From Rhodospirillaceae bacterium SYSU D60007 (GTDB lineage Bacteria > Pseudomonadota > Alphaproteobacteria > Reyranellales > Reyranellaceae): DNA of 64,000 nucleotides. How positions within the stretch are numbered: the first letter of the stretch is position 1; every line of letters starts with the position of its first letter. Positions 37,360 to 45,789 of the stretch are shown here, in pieces. The translations under genes and the position numbers were made by a program. Location: NCBI GenBank assembly GCA_003574685.1, contig QOCQ01000019.1:1-64000 (forward strand), read 5' to 3'. Below the pieces are notes generated by a model. That model saw only the letters and a list, made by a program, of their open reading frames with translations. It had not been told where the DNA came from and searched no databases.

Positions 37360-38976
37360 TCACTTGACCTGCACGAAGCGCAGCGGGAAGCGGTTGTCCG
37401 CCGGCTGGTGCAGCTCGATGTTCTTGCGCGCCGCCCAGATCACGGCCTGCTGGTGCAGCGGAATATAGGCGTAGTCCTCGGTATAAAGCTTGGTCGCCTC
37501 GTAGATCATGGCGTCCCGCTTCTCGGTGTCGGTCTCCTGCTCCATCTTGTCCGACAGCTCGTCGACCTTCTTGTTCGAGTAGCCGCCGACATTGAACAGG
37601 CCCTTCTTGGTTTCCTTGTTCGGAGTCTGGATCAGCGACTCGAAGACGTTGTGCACGTCATAGGTCGTGGCCGGCGACCAGCCCAGCATGAAGAAGCTGG
37701 TTTCGCCCGGGCTGTTGTCGGCCTTGCGCAGGATCTTGCTGAAGTACTTGCTGCGGGTCTGCGCCAGCAGGTTCACCTTGATGCCGATGCGGGCCAGCAT
37801 CGCCACCACCGCCTGGCAGATCTTCTCGTCGTTGACATAGCGGTCGTTGGGGCAATCCATGCCGGTCTCGAAGCCGTCGGGATAGCCCGCGTCGGCCAGC
37901 AGCTTCTTCGCCTCCTCGGGCTTCAGCAGCGGCGGGCGCTTGTCGAGCTCCTTGACATAGCCGTTGATGCCCGGCGCCACCATCAGGTTGGTCGGGAATG
38001 ACTGGCCGCGCATGACTGCGCGCCGGATTGCCTGGACATCGATCGAGCGGTGAAAGGCTTCGCGTACCCGCCTGTCCTTGAACGGATTCTTGCCCTTGAT
38101 GTTCGACTCGAGCAGCTCGTCCCGCTCGTGATCGAAGCCGAGATAGACGACCCGCGTTTCGGGGCCCTCGATGACCTTGAGGTTCGCGTCGCGCTTGAGC
38201 CCGTCAGTGTCCTGCGGCGGCACTTCGTACATCATGTCGATGTCGCCGGCCTTGAGCGCCGCCACCCGCGTCGCGGGATTGGGGATCGGCGTGAAGATCA
38301 CCTCGGTGAGATTGTGCTTCGGCTTGTCCCACCAGTTCGGGTTGGGCACCAGCACCGTCTTCTCGCCTGCCCTGCGCTCCTTGAGCATGAACCCGCCGGT
38401 ACCCATCGCATTGCGCGTGGCGAAGTTCTCCTCGTTCTTGGTGGCGTCGGCGGCGACGGCGGCATTGTTCTTCTCCGCCCACGCCTTGGACATGATCAGG
38501 ATCAGCGCCCATTTCGACGCCAGCAGCGGATCAGGATACTTCGTGTCAACCTCGACACGATGGTCGTTGACCTTGCGGATCTCCTTCACCGAGGTGAAGT
38601 TCCCCTTCAGGTTCGAGCCGCCGCTGCTGGCGCGGTTCAGGGAGAACACGACGTCATCGGCGGTAAACGGTGAGCCGTCGTGGAACTTCACGTTCGGCCG
38701 CAGGTCGAAGAACCAGGTCGTCGGCGACATCTGGCCCCACTTCACGGCCAGCGCCGGCTCCAGCCCCAGCTTCTCATCGCGCCGGACCAGGGGATCGTAG
38801 ATGTTCTCGAGGAAGGCCAGCAGGAAGGTTTCGTTGCGGTAGTACGGGTCCATCGAGCTGACATCGCCCGCATTGGCCCATTTGAACGTCTTGGCCTCAG
38901 TGGTGGAGGCTGCTCCAAGACCCAGCGCGAGCGCAGCCGCTCCGGCCAACGCCCAGCGACGCAATTCGGCTTTCAT
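37360..38976 (-). CDS. Peptide-type ABC transporter substrate-binding protein (DppA-like)
   Basis: The 538-residue periplasmic protein has a signal peptide (WALAGAAALALGLGAASTTEA) and the family-5 features FKWANAGDVSSMDPYYRNETF and WFFDLRPNVKFHDGSPFTADDV. It captures the substrate for the permease and ATPase genes downstream. GAGGGAGAGC precedes ATG 38976. It heads the operon; the substrate could be a peptide or a small organic ligand, and the nearby M20 amidohydrolase and aminotransferase suggest an amino-acid-derived compound. Confidence 0.95.
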   Translation of the reverse strand: MKAELRRWALAGAAALALGLGAASTTEAKTFKWANAGDVSSMDPYYRNETFLLAFLENIYDPLVRRDEKLGLEPALAVKWGQMSPTTWFFDLRPNVKFHDGSPFTADDVVFSLNRASSGGSNLKGNFTSVKEIRKVNDHRVEVDTKYPDPLLASKWALILIMSKAWAEKNNAAVAADATKNEENFATRNAMGTGGFMLKERRAGEKTVLVPNPNWWDKPKHNLTEVIFTPIPNPATRVAALKAGDIDMMYEVPPQDTDGLKRDANLKVIEGPETRVVYLGFDHERDELLESNIKGKNPFKDRRVREAFHRSIDVQAIRRAVMRGQSFPTNLMVAPGINGYVKELDKRPPLLKPEEAKKLLADAGYPDGFETGMDCPNDRYVNDEKICQAVVAMLARIGIKVNLLAQTRSKYFSKILRKADNSPGETSFFMLGWSPATTYDVHNVFESLIQTPNKETKKGLFNVGGYSNKKVDELSDKMEQETDTEKRDAMIYEATKLYTEDYAYIPLHQQAVIWAARKNIELHQPADNRFPLRFVQVK

Positions 38977-39051
38977 TGCGCTCTCCCTCTCCCACGCTCC
39001 CCCCGCGCGCCGCGCCGGGAGCAGCTTTTTGCACTTTCAAGAGCCGTTTTG

Positions 39052-39081
39052 ATAAAAGCATTGCGCGGCCGATGCCGTCAA
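39052..39081 (-). promoter_or_regulatory. Candidate sigma-70-type promoter for the peptide-transporter operon
   Basis: On the minus strand TTGACG (39081-39076) and TTTTAT (39057-39052) are separated by 18 bases, about 75 bases before the binding-protein ATG. The gap to the divergent aminotransferase (38977-39266, 290 bases) is the most AT-rich stretch nearby. No operator was recognised. Confidence 0.3.
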
Positions 39082-39266
39082 TGACGGATCAGGGATAATT
39101 CGCCGCGGGGCCAATGGATAAATACTTGGAACCGCGAAAGAAATCCATGCCGCAACCACAGGCCGCGCCGTCACGCCGTTGCAGCGCCGACATGCCGGCC
39201 GGGTGGTGGACACCGGCAACGGCCGCCCTGTAGCATTCCACCGGCATTCGGACGAAAGGACGGGGC

Positions 39267-40670
39267 ATGAACCAGATCATCCGCTCGCTGCGCGGCAATT
39301 CCAACGCAGCGCGCGATATCGCATATCACCTGCATCCCTACACGAACATGAAGAAGCATGAGTCGGAGGGACCGCTCACGATTGTGCGCGGCAAGGGCGT
39401 CTACGTCACCGATGATGATGGCAAGGAATACATCGAGGGTCTGGCCGGTCTGTGGTCGGCCGCGCTGGGCTTCGACAACGAGCGGCTGGCGCGCGTGGCC
39501 TACGAGCAGATGCGCCAGCTTCCGTTCTATCACTCGTTCAATCACCGCAGCCACGAGCCGGCGATCAATCTGGCCGAGAAGCTGCTGCAGATGGCGCCCG
39601 TGCCGATGTCGAAGGTCTTCTTTGCCAACTCCGGCTCGGAGGCCAACGACAGCGTCGTCAAGATGATCTGGTACATGAACAACGCGCTGGGCCGGCCGGC
39701 GAAGAAGAAGATCATCAGCCGCATCAAGGGCTATCACGGCGTCACGGTCGCCTCGGCCAGCCTCACGGGGCTGCCCTACAACCACCGCTCCTTCGACCTG
39801 CCGATTGCCAACATCCTGCACACCTCCTGCCCGCACCACTACCGCTTCGCGAAGGACGGTGAGACCGAGGAGCAGTTCGCCACGCGCTGCGCCGAGGAGC
39901 TGGAGCAGCTTATCCTCAAGGAAGGTCCCGATACTGTCGCGGCGATGATCTGCGAGCCGGTGATGGGCGCCGGCGGCGTCATCGTGCCGCCGCGCACCTA
40001 CTACGCGAAGATCCAGGCGGTGCTGAACAAGTACGACGTGCTGCTGGTCGCCGACGAGGTGATCTGCGGCTTCGGCCGCACCGGCAATGTCTGGGGCAGC
40101 CAGACGCTCGGCCTGCAGCCCGACATCCTGAGCTGCGCCAAGGCACTGTCGGCGTCGTTCCTGCCGATCTCGGCGGTGATGGTGAACGAGCGCGTCTATC
40201 AGGCGCTGATGAGCGAGAGCGACAAGATCGGCACCTTCGGGCATGGCTTCACCTACTCCGGCCATCCCGTGGCCGCCGCCGTGGCGCTGGAGGCGCAGAA
40301 GATCTACGACGAGATCGACCTGTTCGGGCACGCACGGCGCATGTCCGAGCCGTTCCAGCGGCATCTCAAGGCGCTGGCCGACCATCCGCTGGTGGGCGAG
40401 GCCATGGGCATCGGCCTGGTGGGTGCCGTCGAGCTGGTGGCCAACAAGGCGACCAAGGCGATCGTGGAGCCGGCGGGGTCAGCCGGCACGGTCGTCGCGA
40501 AGCACGCCCAGGAGCGCGGCCTGATCGTGCGCAACATGGGCGACCGCATCGCGATCTGCCCGCCGCTGATCATCACGCCGGCCGAGATCGACGAGCTCTT
40601 CGCTCGCCTCAAGGCGGGGCTGGATGCCGGTTTCGAGGAGCTGCGGGCCACCGGCAAGATCGGTGGCTGA
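39267..40670 (+). CDS. Class III PLP-dependent aminotransferase
   Basis: The 467-residue enzyme matches omega-transaminases annotated as aspartate aminotransferase family: YVTDDDGKEYIEGLAGLWSAALGF, the cofactor-binding FFANSGSEANDSVVK, KGYHGVTVASASLTG, VADEVICGFGRTG and the PLP lysine in LSCAKALSA. Members use beta-alanine, putrescine or 1-phenylethylamine as amino donors with pyruvate or 2-oxoglutarate. It is divergent from the transporter operon, so it may process the imported compound. The GTG of the next gene overlaps its end. Confidence 0.94.
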   Translation: MNQIIRSLRGNSNAARDIAYHLHPYTNMKKHESEGPLTIVRGKGVYVTDDDGKEYIEGLAGLWSAALGFDNERLARVAYEQMRQLPFYHSFNHRSHEPAINLAEKLLQMAPVPMSKVFFANSGSEANDSVVKMIWYMNNALGRPAKKKIISRIKGYHGVTVASASLTGLPYNHRSFDLPIANILHTSCPHHYRFAKDGETEEQFATRCAEELEQLILKEGPDTVAAMICEPVMGAGGVIVPPRTYYAKIQAVLNKYDVLLVADEVICGFGRTGNVWGSQTLGLQPDILSCAKALSASFLPISAVMVNERVYQALMSESDKIGTFGHGFTYSGHPVAAAVALEAQKIYDEIDLFGHARRMSEPFQRHLKALADHPLVGEAMGIGLVGAVELVANKATKAIVEPAGSAGTVVAKHAQERGLIVRNMGDRIAICPPLIITPAEIDELFARLKAGLDAGFEELRATGKIGG

Positions 40671-40998
40671 CAGCAAGGTGCCGCTTCCGGGCGGCACCGG
40701 TGCCGGGCTGACCGTCAGGCTGGCCCGGCGTGTGCGCAACGTCGCGATCTGGGCGATCGCATTCTTCGTCGCCTCCGTGCCCGTGGCGCTGGTCAGCGGC
40801 GGCCCCGGCGAAGGCTCTGGCGGCAACCTGCTGGCCATGCTGTGCTGGCTGGCGGGATTTGCCGCCGCCGTCTGGGCCTTCGTGCTGGCCTTCCGCCACT
40901 GGGATGAACTGCCGCTCGGCACGCGCTGGCTCGCCAGCTCTCCGCTTCTGGTCGTCCTCTTCCTGATTGCCCTGTCGATGCTGGTGACAGCGATCTGA
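40663..40998 (+). CDS. Small membrane protein of unknown function
   Basis: The 111-residue product has three predicted membrane segments (VAIWAIAFFVASVPVALV, LLAMLCWLAGFAAAVWAFVLAF and LLVVLFLIALSMLVTAI) with a GGPGEGSGG loop. It starts at GTG 40663, overlapping the aminotransferase stop by 8 bases, so it is probably translated by coupling. I recognise no family. Frame and hydrophobicity support it as a real gene. Confidence 0.6.
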   Translation: MADSKVPLPGGTGAGLTVRLARRVRNVAIWAIAFFVASVPVALVSGGPGEGSGGNLLAMLCWLAGFAAAVWAFVLAFRHWDELPLGTRWLASSPLLVVLFLIALSMLVTAI

Positions 40999-41005
40999 GC
41001 CGGCT

Positions 41006-41103
41006 GGGAGCGCGGACATCTTGCCCGCATCGGCGCGCAGCGCCGAGGTGTTTTCGCCCTTCGCTTGCGCGACGGGCGAGGCGGGCAAGATGCCTGCGCT
41101 CCG
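41006..41103. repeat. Family-A palindromic repeat, copy 2
   Basis: The arms GGGAGCGCGGACATCTTGCC... and ...GGCAAGATGCCTGCGCTCC match copy 1 (15980-16082) with a few changes, and the centre keeps the CGGCGCGCAGCGCCG hairpin. It starts 8 bases after the stop of the small membrane protein and could end that transcript. Confidence 0.82.
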
Positions 41104-41144
41104 AGGAAAGGAGACACCTTGAGACAGATGCGGAGGCAGATGGA

Positions 41145-41252
41145 GGGAGACACTCGGAGACAGATCCGAACGGGAGACACTCGGAGACAGATCCGAACGG
41201 GAGACACTCGGAGACAGATCCGAACGGGAGACACTCGGAGACAGATCCGAAA
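41145..41252. repeat. Four tandem 27-bp direct repeats
   Basis: The unit GGGAGACACTCGGAGACAGA-TCCGAAC occurs four times head to tail at 41145, 41172, 41199 and 41226, the last with one change (C to A at the end). Degenerate half-units flank it (41107-41144 and 41253 on). Each unit holds a CGGA-GACAGA-TCCG mini-hairpin. The unit length is a multiple of three, so frames stay open on both strands, but no start, Shine-Dalgarno or family supports a protein. The rest of the 40999-41406 gap contains a doubled CGATCGATGT and an AT-rich TATAGTTTATACC stretch. Confidence 0.9.
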
Positions 41253-41406
41253 GGGAGACACTTCGGCTCCGCGGATGGCGCCGCCGGCAAGCCGCGCTTC
41301 GGCCTCGCGGGACCGCCCGGTCGGCGCCGTCTCTCTCGATCGATGTCATGCGATCGATGTATAGTTTATACCTTACGGGAAATCAAGAACCGGGTCCGAC
41401 GCGTCG

Positions 41407-41628
41407 CTAGCCGTTCTTGATGTGGAAGCCGGTCTGGTGCGCGTCACCGGGGTTGCGGGCATACCAGATGTCGTTGTCGGCATCGTACTCATGCTTGGGA
41501 AAGTAGCGCTTCAGGTGCGCGACCACGAATTCGCGTGCGTCTTCGTACGACTCGAAGGATTTGGGCATCTTCTCCTGGGACGTGAACTGGTACTGGCCGT
41601 TCAGCGGGCCCTTGATGACGATAAACAT
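41407..41628 (-). CDS. Small conserved-looking protein, unknown function
   Basis: This 73-residue protein begins MFIVIKGPLNGQYQFTSQEK and contains ESYEDAREFVVAHLKRYFP and DNDIWYARN. It is soluble, with alternating strand and helix, and no signal peptide. I do not recognise it. GGGGGAG lies 9 bases before ATG 41628. It is on the same strand as, and downstream of, the Rpf-like lipoprotein gene, 78 bases away, and may be cotranscribed with it. Confidence 0.6.
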   Translation of the reverse strand: MFIVIKGPLNGQYQFTSQEKMPKSFESYEDAREFVVAHLKRYFPKHEYDADNDIWYARNPGDAHQTGFHIKNG

Positions 41629-41706
41629 GGCAGCCGGCTCCCCCAAAAATATGCACCCAGCATGACACAGTTTGCCGTCCTGCGCACTGGATTTTTGAGG
41701 AATCGC

Positions 41707-42144
41707 TCACAGGGACTTGATCGCCGCGACTTCCCGGGACAGGCCGAGCTTGCGGTTGCAGGCCGGCCAGTGGTGAACGCCGTCGCGCTCGAAGATCACG
41801 TATTCCGCCAGCGCCATGGCCTGTTCGTAGTCGTGCGCCAGGGCGATGGCCTGCCCGGTACTGAGATCGCGCCCGTCCCTCTCGCGCACGAAGGCGATCA
41901 CGGTGCGCGGCGCGAACTGGAAGCGGCCGAAATAGGCACCGCGGCCGCCCACGATCGGCCGGTCCGGCTGGCCGGTGCCGCCGCTCTCGCATTCGGCAAG
42001 CTGACGCAGCAGGTCATCCTGACGCGCCTCGATCTCGATCGCGCGCGCATCGAGGGCCTGCGTAGCGACAGGCGCCGGCGAAGCGTGCGTGCAGCCGGCG
42101 ACAATGAACAGGGCGAGCGGGACGGAACGAAAGAAGAAAGACAT
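41707..42144 (-). CDS. Lipoprotein with Rpf/lysozyme-like transglycosylase domain
   Basis: The 145-residue product has a short lipoprotein leader (MSFFFRSVPLALFIVAGC, lipobox VAGC). The mature part contains LAECESGG, then YFGRFQFAPRTV and, at the end, HHWPACNRKLG. These resemble the transglycosylase-like domain of resuscitation-promoting factors, where the Glu in CESG is catalytic and the two Cys form a disulfide, ending in WxxC. It would cleave peptidoglycan glycan strands from the outer or inner membrane. ATG 42144 is chosen because it gives a proper leader; ATG 42165 is in frame too. Confidence 0.65.
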   Translation of the reverse strand: MSFFFRSVPLALFIVAGCTHASPAPVATQALDARAIEIEARQDDLLRQLAECESGGTGQPDRPIVGGRGAYFGRFQFAPRTVIAFVRERDGRDLSTGQAIALAHDYEQAMALAEYVIFERDGVHHWPACNRKLGLSREVAAIKSL

Positions 42145-42287
42145 CGGCGGCGGCGATCTTGCCATCCAGGCGCGCCATGCGCATCCCCTGATTTCCGAGC
42201 TTATAACATTTAAGAAAATTTAAGGTCCTGGACCACTTACGCGCCGGCATAGTCGCTGCGTCTGAGCTTGCCTGGGGAGGAACCGGC

Positions 42288-43301
42288 ATGAACGACTACA
42301 AGACGCTGATCGCCTTTATTGAGTCGCAGGTGCAATCGGTTGTGCCCGATCCCGGTGAATCGTATCGCGACCTGCACGCCTACTTCAGGGAGAAGATCGA
42401 CAACCCCAGCAACGACAAGGGCGATGTCCGGCTCATGGCCTCGCGGGCCCTGAAGGTGGCCGGCCTCAACCAGAACCGCCACTCGCACACGGCGTCCACG
42501 CTGAACCAGCCGGCCAACGCCCACAAGCGCGCCTGTGCCGCCACGTTGCTGGCGATGTCGATTATCCGCGACACCAGCGAGAGCCTTCTGACCAACGATT
42601 ACAAGCGCCTGCAGAAGATGCAGACCTCCGCCGTCGTGGCCGAGCTGCTGCTGCTCCTGAAAAAGGGCGACACGGTGCGCTCGACGCGCCATCCCAAGCT
42701 CGAGCTGAAGAACTTTGCCAGTGCCGGCACGCGCACCAGCCTGTGGAAAATGGAAATCGAGGATGCCTATGCGCGCGCCCTCGATCTGCTGCTGCGCTGC
42801 GAGATGACATTCCTGCCGCCCAGCCTGCCGATCGCGCAACGCATCCGCCAGTGCTTCACGGATTACTTCGGCGATCCGGACGCGATGGTCGATACCTCGA
42901 CCATCCCGTTCAAGGTCGGCGGACCGACATGGGGTACCAAGAATCAGTCACGGCTGACGGTGGCGCGCGAGGTGATGCGGCGTGTCTGCCGCAACTTCGT
43001 GCGCCAGGAGGTGCGCATCTATTTCGGCGGACGCAGCATCGATGCCGGCACCTTCGCCTATGTCAGCGGCGCCACCAACCCGACCAAGATCCATGTCGGC
43101 GGGATGTTCTTCACCAAGGTGCAGACCGGTCTGGGCAGCGAGGCCGGCACGATCGTGCACGAATGCACGCACACCTTTGCCGGCACGAAGGATCACAAGT
43201 ACCGGTCCGATCCGTGCAAGCAACTGGCGCTGTCGGAGCCCCTGAAGGCGCTGTCCAACGCCGACAGCTACAAGTTCTTCGTGGAGTCCGCCTTCGGCTG
43301 A
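42288..43301 (+). CDS. Aspzincin-like (M35 type) zinc metalloprotease
   Basis: The 337-residue protein has no signal peptide. Near the C-terminus it carries HECTH (291-295) followed by GTKDHKY, with Asp302 as likely third zinc ligand, then NADSYKFFVESAFG at the end. That HExxH...GTxDHxY...NADSY order is the signature of aspzincins such as deuterolysin and lysine-specific metalloendopeptidase. The first 170 residues are helical and I do not recognise them; they may serve delivery. Aspzincin domains occur in toxin-like effectors. It begins the effector-like cluster. Confidence 0.72.
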   Translation: MNDYKTLIAFIESQVQSVVPDPGESYRDLHAYFREKIDNPSNDKGDVRLMASRALKVAGLNQNRHSHTASTLNQPANAHKRACAATLLAMSIIRDTSESLLTNDYKRLQKMQTSAVVAELLLLLKKGDTVRSTRHPKLELKNFASAGTRTSLWKMEIEDAYARALDLLLRCEMTFLPPSLPIAQRIRQCFTDYFGDPDAMVDTSTIPFKVGGPTWGTKNQSRLTVAREVMRRVCRNFVRQEVRIYFGGRSIDAGTFAYVSGATNPTKIHVGGMFFTKVQTGLGSEAGTIVHECTHTFAGTKDHKYRSDPCKQLALSEPLKALSNADSYKFFVESAFG

Positions 43302-43310
43302 AGCTTCATG

Positions 43311-43433
43311 CCTTCCCCCGGAGGGGGAAGGTGGCGCGCCAGCGCCGGAAGGGGGATGTCAACAGGCGCGATACCGGGTGTGGTGCGAGTTCCCCCTTCC
43401 GCCCTTCGGGCACCTTCCCCCTCCGGGGGAAGG
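43311..43433. repeat. Family-C palindromic repeat, copy 1
   Basis: CCTTCCCCCGGAGGGGGAAGG, itself a palindrome, is followed by GTGGCGCGCCAGCGCCGGAA, a variable centre, and the inverted ends. The same element occurs at 56631-56756 and 63091-63230. The remaining 43434-43638 of this gap shows nothing I recognise. Confidence 0.88.
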
Positions 43434-43638
43434 TATTTTTTTGCCCATAAGCGAACGCCCTGTTCCTACCGCGGAAGGCAAGAGGCAAGGCAGGCGCGGG
43501 AAGTGGCCGTTTGCGGACAGGGCTTGCCGGCAGCGGATAGACGCGAAAGGCGACGCGCGTAGACTCCTTACACCTGACTGACGGCTGCGTCCGCGCCAGC
43601 AGCAGCCGGTGACGCATGCCTGCCGACGGAGGATGGTC

Positions 43639-44322
43639 GTGGCAGATCGCCGTCCGCTGACCGCCAACGAAATGACGTTCTTCCGGTATGTCTTCCACCT
43701 GGAGACGCCGCTGCGCAACACCGAGGTGGTGCGCCGCGCGGTTGTGAGTGGCGGCTTCACGCCGTTCGGCACCGTGAACGTCAGCAACGAACGATACAGG
43801 GAGGACTATATCGGACCGGACATGTTCAAGCCGTCGAGCGCGTACTACCCGCCGCCCCCAATGGGCAACATCAAGTTTGGCGATCCGATCTTCGACATCC
43901 CCCATTTCTTCCTGCATGAGTTGGGGCATGTCTGGCAGTACTTCGTGGGCATGCCGATGCTGCACGCCTGGACGACGGCCAGACGTCAGGCCCGCCGCAT
44001 CGTCCGTGCGGAAGACAAGCCGAAGGTCGACGGCGGACTGCGCATGCGCAAGACGTACATGCACTACGCGACCTACCACTACGACCCGACCACGGGTCAG
44101 GATCTCGCCGAGTACAACATGGAACAGCAATGCGAGATTATCGCCGACTATTTCGCGGACATCATGTGGGGCCGAAAGATTCCGGAGAACAAGTCGGGTT
44201 ATGCCAAGGCCACCCGGAAGCAGCTCGAAGACATCCTGGCAAACTTCCTTACCGACCGAACCTATGTGACGCGCGATCGCGCGCTGTGGCGCGCGCGGGC
44301 GGCGGTACGCGACAGTTCGTGA
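43639..44322 (+). CDS. Putative metallopeptidase of the HELGHVWQ type (T6SS/Rhs-associated family)
   Basis: The 227-residue protein starts RRPLTANEMTFFRYVF and has MGNIKFGDPIFDI before FLHELGHVWQYFVG (His93, His97). This pattern, a PLTxxE start followed by a HExxHVWQ zinc motif, is that of DUF4157-like metallopeptidases linked to Rhs, VgrG and eCIS loci. A downstream Glu in EYNMEQQCEIIADYF could be the third ligand. No signal peptide is seen. GGAGG abuts ATG 43633 but lies 6 bases from GTG 43639, so I prefer GTG. The tail-tube-like gene follows after 36 bases. Confidence 0.68.
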   Translation: MADRRPLTANEMTFFRYVFHLETPLRNTEVVRRAVVSGGFTPFGTVNVSNERYREDYIGPDMFKPSSAYYPPPPMGNIKFGDPIFDIPHFFLHELGHVWQYFVGMPMLHAWTTARRQARRIVRAEDKPKVDGGLRMRKTYMHYATYHYDPTTGQDLAEYNMEQQCEIIADYFADIMWGRKIPENKSGYAKATRKQLEDILANFLTDRTYVTRDRALWRARAAVRDSS

Positions 44323-44358
44323 GCGTGAATGGCTCCGGACAATCGGAGGACGACAGTC

Positions 44359-44748
44359 ATGCCGACGGCAGGGCAGTTCACGGCAGGCCGCTTCGAGCTG
44401 GCCATTGACGGCCACTCCATCGCGCACTTCTCGGAGCTGCAAGGGATAACGACGGAGGTCCGCCCGGTGTCGTACCGGAACGTCGCGCCGGTCACCCTGA
44501 CCCTCAGGCGCGGCAAGACCGGCGACATGCAGCTTCTCGCCTGGCACCGCTCGGGCGTGAGGAAGAACGGCACCCTCGCCATATACGGCGCCGCCGGCGC
44601 GCCCGTGACGCGCTACCGGCTGACGAACGCCGCGGCGACGAAATACGGGCCCGTGACGAAGATCGACAGCTTCACCTGGAAACAGGCCGTCATACCGGCG
44701 CCAACGGAGGCGATCACGATCGTCGTCGAGCGCCTCGACCGCTACTGA
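44359..44748 (+). CDS. Lone phage T4 gp19 / contractile tail-tube-like protein
   Basis: The 129-residue product begins GQFTAGRFELAIDGHSIAHF followed by SELQGITTEV, then has VTLTLRRGKTGDMQLLAWH and GTLAIYGAAGAPVTRYRLTNA, ending ITIVVERLDRY. This is the fold pattern of gp19-type tube proteins used by phage tails and extracellular contractile injection systems (SELxG, LKRG, W, RWxFxNA). No sheath, baseplate, spike or ATPase gene is near, so it is not part of a visible injection machine here. It may be a chaperone, adaptor or cargo tag for the flanking enzymes. GGAGGA lies 9 bases before its ATG. Confidence 0.75.
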   Translation: MPTAGQFTAGRFELAIDGHSIAHFSELQGITTEVRPVSYRNVAPVTLTLRRGKTGDMQLLAWHRSGVRKNGTLAIYGAAGAPVTRYRLTNAAATKYGPVTKIDSFTWKQAVIPAPTEAITIVVERLDRY

Positions 44749-44879
44749 CCGTGGTCACTGCTGCGGCGGTGGCCCCGCGCGCGGTCGAGCCGAAAAGAAT
44801 CCCGCAGGCCCGGGAATGATCGGACGCGTGCCGCTGTTTGCTGGACGAGTGCCCTATTGCGGGCACCGGGGAGGACAGC

Positions 44880-45614
44880 ATGACGCTCGACGAGCTGCTC
44901 AACGACGCCAGAAAGCGCGGTGAGCTCGTCTACGAGATGCGGCAGACCTACATCAAGCTCTTCATCATGGACAAGAACCCGCCCGGCCGCTGCGGCGCAG
45001 CCCCCGAGCATGGTTCCTGCGCCGGGCTGGCGCTGCGCTGGATCGCGCTTCGTCAGCGCGGCGGCGACTATCCGTTCGACCCGAAAGCGCTGTGGTCCGA
45101 GGCACCCTATTTCGAGGCCGTGTGCGACCAGAAGGCCTTCAACGACGCCAAGGGCAGTCCGCTGGACTGGATCCAGGCCGTCATGAGCCGCTACCGCGTC
45201 CAGCCGAACTGGGGCCGCTACACCTCCTTGCCGGGCGGCGTCACCGCCGAGCGCATCGAACGGGCCGTCTTCGCCGGCGACGGGCTCTACTACATCGACA
45301 TGAGCCGTGCAGGCGCGGGCCACGTGATTGTCGTGCAACGCTCGGGCACGACGTACCGGCTGTTCGATTCCAACCGCGGCCATTTCCGGCTTGAGGGCCT
45401 CGACCGGTTCAGGAAGTTCCTGCGGGATTTCCTGACGACGGTCACCAAGGACGGCGTCTACCAGGACAAGTACACGGCCCATTTCCGCGCCGTCGGCTTC
45501 GACGCGCCGCGCGACGAGACGGTCAATCCCGCAAAGATGTTCCCCGGTGTCGTGACGTTCAGCCGGAACGGCGGCATCAGCCACCAGGCAGTGGCGCCGC
45601 GCCCTTTCAACTAG
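44880..45614 (+). CDS. YopT-like (peptidase C58) cysteine protease
   Basis: The 244-residue protein carries the three blocks of the C58 family: GSCAGLALRWI with Cys47, AGHVIVVQRSG with His148, and YRLFDSNRGHFRL with Asp163. Spacing and contexts resemble YopT and the related avirulence proteases, which cleave prenylated Rho GTPases or kinases in host cells. No signal peptide or membrane segment is seen. GGGGAGG precedes ATG 44880. It follows the tail-tube-like gene on the same strand after 131 bases. Confidence 0.75.
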   Translation: MTLDELLNDARKRGELVYEMRQTYIKLFIMDKNPPGRCGAAPEHGSCAGLALRWIALRQRGGDYPFDPKALWSEAPYFEAVCDQKAFNDAKGSPLDWIQAVMSRYRVQPNWGRYTSLPGGVTAERIERAVFAGDGLYYIDMSRAGAGHVIVVQRSGTTYRLFDSNRGHFRLEGLDRFRKFLRDFLTTVTKDGVYQDKYTAHFRAVGFDAPRDETVNPAKMFPGVVTFSRNGGISHQAVAPRPFN

Positions 45615-45681
45615 CCGGATCGTCTTGCCTCCTGCGCGGGCAACGGGTAGGTCGGAGCGGACCGGCCATCGTCAAGAGCGG

Positions 45682-45770
45682 GCGGGATGCCCGCGCTCCG
45701 GCGCTGCGCGCTCACCAACACGGAGCGCGGGCATCTTGCCCGCATCGCCCGGAGCGAAAGCGAAGGGCGA
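45682..45770. repeat. Family-A palindromic repeat, copy 3, arms in swapped order
   Basis: GCGGGATGCCCGCGCTCCG at 45682 comes first and CGGAGCGCGGGCATCTTGCC at 45721 second, the inverse of copies 1 and 2. The right half also contains the GAGCGAAAGCGAAGGGCGA part of the usual centre. It ends about 20 bases before the small membrane protein gene. Confidence 0.75.
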
Positions 45771-45789
45771 GACTCGCGAAAGACAGAAG

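Noticed and set aside
41145..41252. CRISPR array
   Set aside because: The units are directly adjacent with no spacers and there are no cas genes.
41065..41364. Repeat-encoded frame with GDTRRQIRT units
   Set aside because: It covers the tandem repeat and part of the family-A element, has no ribosome-binding site, and the opposite strand is equally open.
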